From the NCBI RefSeq assembly GCF_025965585.1, contig NZ_JAOPWR010000325.1, positions 1 through 32,660 on the forward strand: a stretch of DNA of 32,660 nt, read 5' to 3'. The position numbers and the translations under genes were made by a program. The stretch comes from Pseudonocardia sp. GTDB lineage: Bacteria; Actinomycetota; Actinomycetes; Mycobacteriales; Pseudonocardiaceae. Under the pieces are notes generated by a model that saw only the letters and a list, made by a program, of their open reading frames with translations, had not been told where the DNA came from and ran no database searches. Of the stretch, positions 28,981 to 32,660 are shown in pieces (the stretch's first letter is position 1; each line of letters starts with the position of its first letter).

Positions 28981-31764
28981 CTAGAGCTCCGCCGCAGCCG
29001 AGTGGCTGCTCGCGGCTCCCGTTCTCCGTTCGACCTGGGAGTAGACCGCGGCGGGAACGCCCGCGATCTGGCGCAACGCCTCCTCGGTGAAGACCCGGTA
29101 GCCCAGCTGTGCCCGGTAGCCGTGGACCTCCGGGGTGTCGAGGCTGGACATGTAGGACAGGATGTCGCGGCTGAAGATCTGGCCCGGCACCAGGACCGGG
29201 AACCCGGGCGGGTAGGGGGTGACGAACGTCGCCGACACGACCTGCTCCCCCGCGTCGAGACGGGCCGCCACCTCCTCCGGCGTCAGGTACTGGCAGAGGT
29301 CGTCGTTGTAGGCGAGGAAGAACGCCCGCCGCATGTTCCCCTCGGACGTCTCCGGGCCCCCGCTGCGGAACACGTCGTGGAAGGCGCTGAAGTCCGGCAA
29401 CGGAGCGACGGTGCTGGTCAGGCGCCGCACCGTCGCGTCGTGCGCGGCCCGGTCGCGGGGGCTCATGTCCCCGATCTGCTCGTCGAGCTCGCGCACCATC
29501 TGGACGAGGATCTCGATGAGGAACGCCACCGAGCTGCGGGTCGTCCCGATGTGGGTCATGAACAGCACGGTGTTGCGGGAGGTCTTGTTCACCTGCACAC
29601 CGAAGCGGTCCATGAGGTGCACGCGTTTGAACGTGTCGCCGTCGATCCCGGTGGCCCCGATCGACAGCGTGATCCGGCACGGATCGAGGACGAAGTCGTC
29701 CTGGTCCCACGCCGCCATCATCTTCGTCAGACCCGACCGCAACGGCTGGTCGATACCGGCCGGCCGATACTCCCGCGGAATGAGATCCGCGGTGGTGAGG
29801 CAGCGGATGTAGCGACTCAACAGCGGATGGTTGTCGATCGCGTCGCGCAGGCTCATCGCATACTCGACCTGCTTCTGCACCAGCTCGAAACCCTCCAGCT
29901 CCGCCTGCCGTCGCCCCAGGTCCAGGGAGGCGAGGATCTGGTAGTTGGGAGAGGTGGACGTGTGCGCCATGTACGCCTCGTGGAAGGTCTCCTCGACCTT
30001 CTGGACGTAGTCCTGGTCGAACACGTGGATCATCCCGCCCTGGCGAAGCGAGGTCAGCGTCTTGTGCGTCGACTGGGTGGCGTACACGCGCACCCTGGCG
30101 GCGTCCGGGTCCGGCACCAGTCGCATGTCCAGCAGTGCGTCGTCGTCCACCACGCCGGCCCGGGCCGCGACGTGCTCGGCATGGCGCCGGCGGTGTTCGG
30201 CGCTGCGCAGGCGTTCCAGCAGACGCCGCGCCGACGACATCGCGGTGCGCCCGCGGTAGACGGGGTGGAAGCGGGCGAACGCGAACCAGGCCTCGTCCCA
30301 CAGGAACACCAGGTCCGGCTTGATGGCCAGGCACTCCTCCATCACCCGCTCGACGTCGTAGACGATCCCGTCGAACGTGCAGTTCGTGAGCATCAGCATC
30401 TTGATGCGATCGAGCTTCCCGGCGCGGCGGAACTCCAGCAGCGTCCGCTTGATCTCCCGCAGCGGCACCGCCCCGTACATCGAGAACTCGTTGATCCGGT
30501 AGGCGTCGAGGTAGGTGACGTGCGCCCCGGCGAGCACCAGCCCGTAGTGATGGGACTGGTGGCAGTTGCGGTCGACCAGCACGATGTCGTCGGGCTGGAC
30601 CAGCGCCTGGACCACGATCTTGTTCGAGGTCGACGTCCCGTTCGTCACGAAGAACGTCTCCCGGGCTCCGAACGTCTCCGCCGCGAGACGCTGTGAGTCG
30701 CGCAGCGGACCCGTCGGCTCCAGCAGCGAGTCCAGACCCCCGCACGTGGCCGAGGTCTCGGCGAGGAAGATGTCGAGCCCGTAGAAGTCGACCATCTCGC
30801 GGAGCCAGTGCGAGTTGACGATCGACTTTCCCCGCGACACCGGCAGCGCGTGGAACACACCGGTCGGCTTGTGGCTGTAGTCGCGCAGCGCGGAGAAGAA
30901 CGGCGCCCGGTAGCGGTGGTCCAACCCCCGCAGGATGCTGAGATGCAGCTCGAGTGAGCCCTCCCGGGCATGGAAGACCCGCCGGAAGTTGTTGCTCAAC
31001 CTTCCGGCGATCTCCTCGACGTTGCCCTCGGTGACCAGGTACAGGTCGAGCTCGGGCCGGATGTCGGTGAGCCGCTGCCCCAGCAGCTCGGCCAGCTCGT
31101 CGGCCGACCGGTCGGTGAGGTCGTCGGACCTGGCCGCGTCCAGGAAGACGCCCAGACTCGACAGGTCGTTGCGGGAGCGGCGGCCGAATCGCCGACGCAC
31201 CACGCAGGCCTGCAGGCTGAAGTTGAACATCACGGCTGTGACGGCGTCCTCGAAGGAGGGCACCACCACCACCTCGTAGACGAACTCGTCCTCCGGGCGC
31301 CGCAGCCTGCGCAGTTCCTCACGCAGGGCCCGCTCCTGCCCCGCGGTCATCTCGTCCACGACCAGGACCTCGAAGTACGGACGCCGCGCCGCAGCACGCT
31401 CGACCGGCCGGTCGCCCGCCTCCGGATCCTCCGCCGGCAGGGCCGCGACATCACCACCACGGAAGCTGTCGGTGATCTGTGCCCGGTTGAGGTCCGAGAC
31501 CAGCCGGGCCCCCCGCTGGACCTGACCGGCCTCGAACAGCCGCTGGACGTCCTCGAAACGACGCCGACCCGGGAAACCCCAGTACCGCTCGAACGGCTCG
31601 AGCACCCCCAGCAGGCTCCCGACCCGCTCGAGCGCCGCACCCGGCGATCGTCCCTGCTCCACCAGCTCGACGACGTGGGAGCAGGTCTCCTCGAGATCGC
31701 TCCAGGCATCCCGACGCAGCTTCCACATGCTGTTGTACATCTGCGACCGCGCCTGCTCCGTCAT
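28981..31764 (-). CDS. Orn/Lys/Arg decarboxylase-family PLP enzyme
   Basis: 927 aa from ATG 31764 behind GGAGGTG. A fold-type I PLP decarboxylase of the ornithine/lysine/arginine group. The PLP lysine is Lys568 (YATQSTHKTLTSLRQGG), the ring-nitrogen Asp is Asp490 (LFLWDEAWFAF), and FFVTNGTSTSNKIV holds the phosphate. The C-terminal domain contains YPPGFPVLVPGQ, typical of these enzymes. Before the core come a receiver-like wing domain (about 125-260: YFEVLVVDEMTAGQERALRE) and an extra N-terminal helical region of about 115 residues (MWKLRRDAWSDLEETC), making it longer than the usual 710-750 aa. It would make a polyamine such as putrescine, cadaverine or agmatine; which one cannot be told. Divergent from an RHH regulator. 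Confidence 0.88.
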   Translation of the reverse strand: MTEQARSQMYNSMWKLRRDAWSDLEETCSHVVELVEQGRSPGAALERVGSLLGVLEPFERYWGFPGRRRFEDVQRLFEAGQVQRGARLVSDLNRAQITDSFRGGDVAALPAEDPEAGDRPVERAAARRPYFEVLVVDEMTAGQERALREELRRLRRPEDEFVYEVVVVPSFEDAVTAVMFNFSLQACVVRRRFGRRSRNDLSSLGVFLDAARSDDLTDRSADELAELLGQRLTDIRPELDLYLVTEGNVEEIAGRLSNNFRRVFHAREGSLELHLSILRGLDHRYRAPFFSALRDYSHKPTGVFHALPVSRGKSIVNSHWLREMVDFYGLDIFLAETSATCGGLDSLLEPTGPLRDSQRLAAETFGARETFFVTNGTSTSNKIVVQALVQPDDIVLVDRNCHQSHHYGLVLAGAHVTYLDAYRINEFSMYGAVPLREIKRTLLEFRRAGKLDRIKMLMLTNCTFDGIVYDVERVMEECLAIKPDLVFLWDEAWFAFARFHPVYRGRTAMSSARRLLERLRSAEHRRRHAEHVAARAGVVDDDALLDMRLVPDPDAARVRVYATQSTHKTLTSLRQGGMIHVFDQDYVQKVEETFHEAYMAHTSTSPNYQILASLDLGRRQAELEGFELVQKQVEYAMSLRDAIDNHPLLSRYIRCLTTADLIPREYRPAGIDQPLRSGLTKMMAAWDQDDFVLDPCRITLSIGATGIDGDTFKRVHLMDRFGVQVNKTSRNTVLFMTHIGTTRSSVAFLIEILVQMVRELDEQIGDMSPRDRAAHDATVRRLTSTVAPLPDFSAFHDVFRSGGPETSEGNMRRAFFLAYNDDLCQYLTPEEVAARLDAGEQVVSATFVTPYPPGFPVLVPGQIFSRDILSYMSSLDTPEVHGYRAQLGYRVFTEEALRQIAGVPAAVYSQVERRTGAASSHSAAAEL

Positions 31765-31868
31765 ATCCGCACCTCCGCACCCTGACCGTGCCCCAACTGC
31801 GGCCGTCCGGGTGGGCGCGTTCGCCCAGCGGAACCGTCTCGCGCTCCGGAACCGCTCACCACATCTGA

Positions 31869-31901
31869 TTGACCATCTCGTGGGATGGTGTCAGGATGGT
31901 C
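31869..31901 (+). promoter_or_regulatory. Promoter with GATGGT boxes before the RHH regulator
   Basis: TTGACC (31869-31874) and CAGGAT (31892-31897) are 17 bp apart and resemble a sigma-A promoter. GACCATC (31871-31877) is inverted relative to GATGGTC (31895-31901), and another GATGGT lies between (31884-31889). These three hexamers overlap both promoter elements, as ribbon-helix-helix operators often do. The transcript would start very close to the GGAGGAGG site at 31902-31909, which is a mild problem for this reading. The remaining 31765-31868 shows nothing clear. Confidence 0.45.
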
Positions 31902-31915
31902 GGAGGAGGTAGCAC

Positions 31916-32311
31916 ATGGCGGAGGTCGACAAGAGCGAGAAGATCACCATCAACGTGGGACTGGTCGATCTCGGACAGATCGACCTGCTCGTGGACGAGG
32001 GCTTCTACGCCAACCGCACGGACTTCATCCGCACAGCGATCCGGCGGCAGCTCGAGAGCCGGGCGGACGCGGTGAACGACACCGTGCAGCGCCGGACGTT
32101 GACGCTCGGCACCCGGCATCTCGGCCGCCGGGAGCTCGAACAGCTCCGTGACGTCGGGCAGACGATCGAGCTGCAGGTACTGGGGCTCGCCACGGTCGCC
32201 GACGACGTCACCCCGGAGCTCGCGCTGGCGACCATCGCGTCGGTGGAGGTCCTCGGCGCCTTCCGGGCGCCGAGGGCGGTCAAGGCCGCCCTCGCGCCAC
32301 GCACGGTCTGA
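31916..32311 (+). CDS. Ribbon-helix-helix (CopG-like) regulator next to a PHA depolymerase gene
   Basis: 131 aa from ATG six bases after GGAGGAGG. The N-terminal half is a ribbon-helix-helix DNA-binding unit: strand EKITINVGLVDL, helix QIDLLVDEGF and helix RTDFIRTAIRRQLESRAD. The C-terminal half (TLTLGTRHLGRRELEQLRDV, then repeated VLG/ATVADDV segments) is a less familiar effector or oligomerisation part. A gene like this often precedes short-chain polyhydroxyalkanoate depolymerase-type esterases, and exactly such a gene starts 80 bp downstream. It therefore probably controls itself and that esterase through the GATGGT boxes; the ligand is unknown. Confidence 0.82.
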   Translation: MAEVDKSEKITINVGLVDLGQIDLLVDEGFYANRTDFIRTAIRRQLESRADAVNDTVQRRTLTLGTRHLGRRELEQLRDVGQTIELQVLGLATVADDVTPELALATIASVEVLGAFRAPRAVKAALAPRTV

Positions 32312-32390
32312 CCACCGCCACGCACGGGCCATCCATCCTCACGGCACCGCCCGACCGGGCCCGCTGCCGGTAAACACCCGAGAGGGATCC

Positions 32391-32660
32391 ATGGACGACG
32401 AACGCTCCACCAGCATGTCCGAAGCACTGAGACTCACCCGGGAGGGGAGGCTGGTGGAGGCGGTCGCGCTGCTGCAGCGCACCCTCGGGGCCGCACCACA
32501 CACGGCTGCGACCACACCCCGATCGCTCCTGGGCCGCCGGGCCGGTGGCGGACCGCGCGCCGGTGGCGGACTGGCGGGCATCCTCGCCGACGCGGCACGC
32601 GCCGGAGCCGGCGGCCTGCTGCGCAACCTCTCGACGACCACCGCCGGCGGCGGCCGTCCC
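32391..32660 (+). CDS. PHA depolymerase-like esterase, N-terminal part (3' end outside window)
   Basis: 90 codons are in view, from ATG with GAGAGGG upstream, and the frame is open to the window edge. It begins MDDERSTSMSEALRLTREGR then LVEAVALLQRTLG. This is the amphipathic helical start I know from PHB-depolymerase-family esterases (extracellular catalytic domain type 1), followed by the Gly/Ala/Arg-rich linker (GGGPRAGGGLAGILADAARA) that precedes the hydrolase domain. The catalytic domain lies outside the window. There is no signal peptide in this N-terminus. The adjacent RHH regulator supports the call. It would hydrolyse short-chain polyhydroxyalkanoate or related esters. Confidence 0.7.
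   Translation, partial: MDDERSTSMSEALRLTREGRLVEAVALLQRTLGAAPHTAATTPRSLLGRRAGGGPRAGGGLAGILADAARAGAGGLLRNLSTTTAGGGRP

Noticed and set aside
27649-30696. 1015-codon open frame on the plus strand and a 915-codon one on the minus strand at 27998-30745
   Set aside because: Both are shadows of the aldo/keto reductase and decarboxylase genes in other frames; their translations carry no recognisable domain.

Overview
The window is about 32.7 kb of very GC-rich DNA, with strong G/C third-position bias, many GTG starts, tightly overlapped operons and small MarR/ArsR/HxlR/RHH regulators. It looks like an actinomycete chromosome. The cobalt-type nitrile hydratase operon (beta subunit of 233 aa, order beta-alpha-P14K) resembles that of Pseudonocardia, so Pseudonocardiaceae is my best guess. 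This comes from remembered family features, not a search.

Layout. 1-2744: pyruvate, phosphate dikinase, cut by the left edge. 2745-3623: a decayed stretch with a DUF805-like remnant, a small hypothetical gene and a broken multicopper oxidase. 3624-6268: a four-helix membrane protein, an alpha/beta hydrolase and a quinone-oxidoreductase-like enzyme. 6508-14026: the nitrile/amide block, with an ArsR repressor, a cytoplasmic SRPBCC + AmiC-like sensor fusion, amidase, nitrile hydratase beta and alpha, the P14K-type activator, a MetX-like alpha/beta hydrolase and a second amidase. 14080-15818: a flavin monooxygenase divergent from a MarR regulator. 15933-18366: urease ureABC on the minus strand, with an unusual UreC and no accessory genes in view. 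18675-24594: a short-chain dehydrogenase lacking the catalytic Tyr/Lys, a methyltransferase, and two MFS exporters, each divergent from a regulator (HxlR, LysR). 24600-28001: a flippase-kinase fusion downstream of a DenD-like dehydrogenase. 28094-31764: an aldo/keto reductase and a long Orn/Lys/Arg decarboxylase. 31916-32660: a ribbon-helix-helix regulator and the start of a polyhydroxyalkanoate depolymerase-like esterase.

How the genes work together. The core is a nitrogen-scavenging unit: nitrile to amide (nitrile hydratase), then amide to acid plus ammonia (amidase). The promoter at 8354-8383 carries repeated and inverted CAACGCG/TTGACGCG boxes, and is probably controlled by the ArsR repressor and the fused amide sensor. 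Urease, if it is a true urease, is a second ammonia-releasing route nearby. The most unusual items are the SRPBCC-AmiC sensor, the flippase-kinase fusion, the divergent UreC, the SDR with a GxxxN in place of YxxxK, a large perfect hairpin after the nitrile hydratase operon, and an 18-bp tandem repeat that multiplies start codons ahead of the DenD-like gene. I saw no tRNA, rRNA, CRISPR array or intact insertion sequence.
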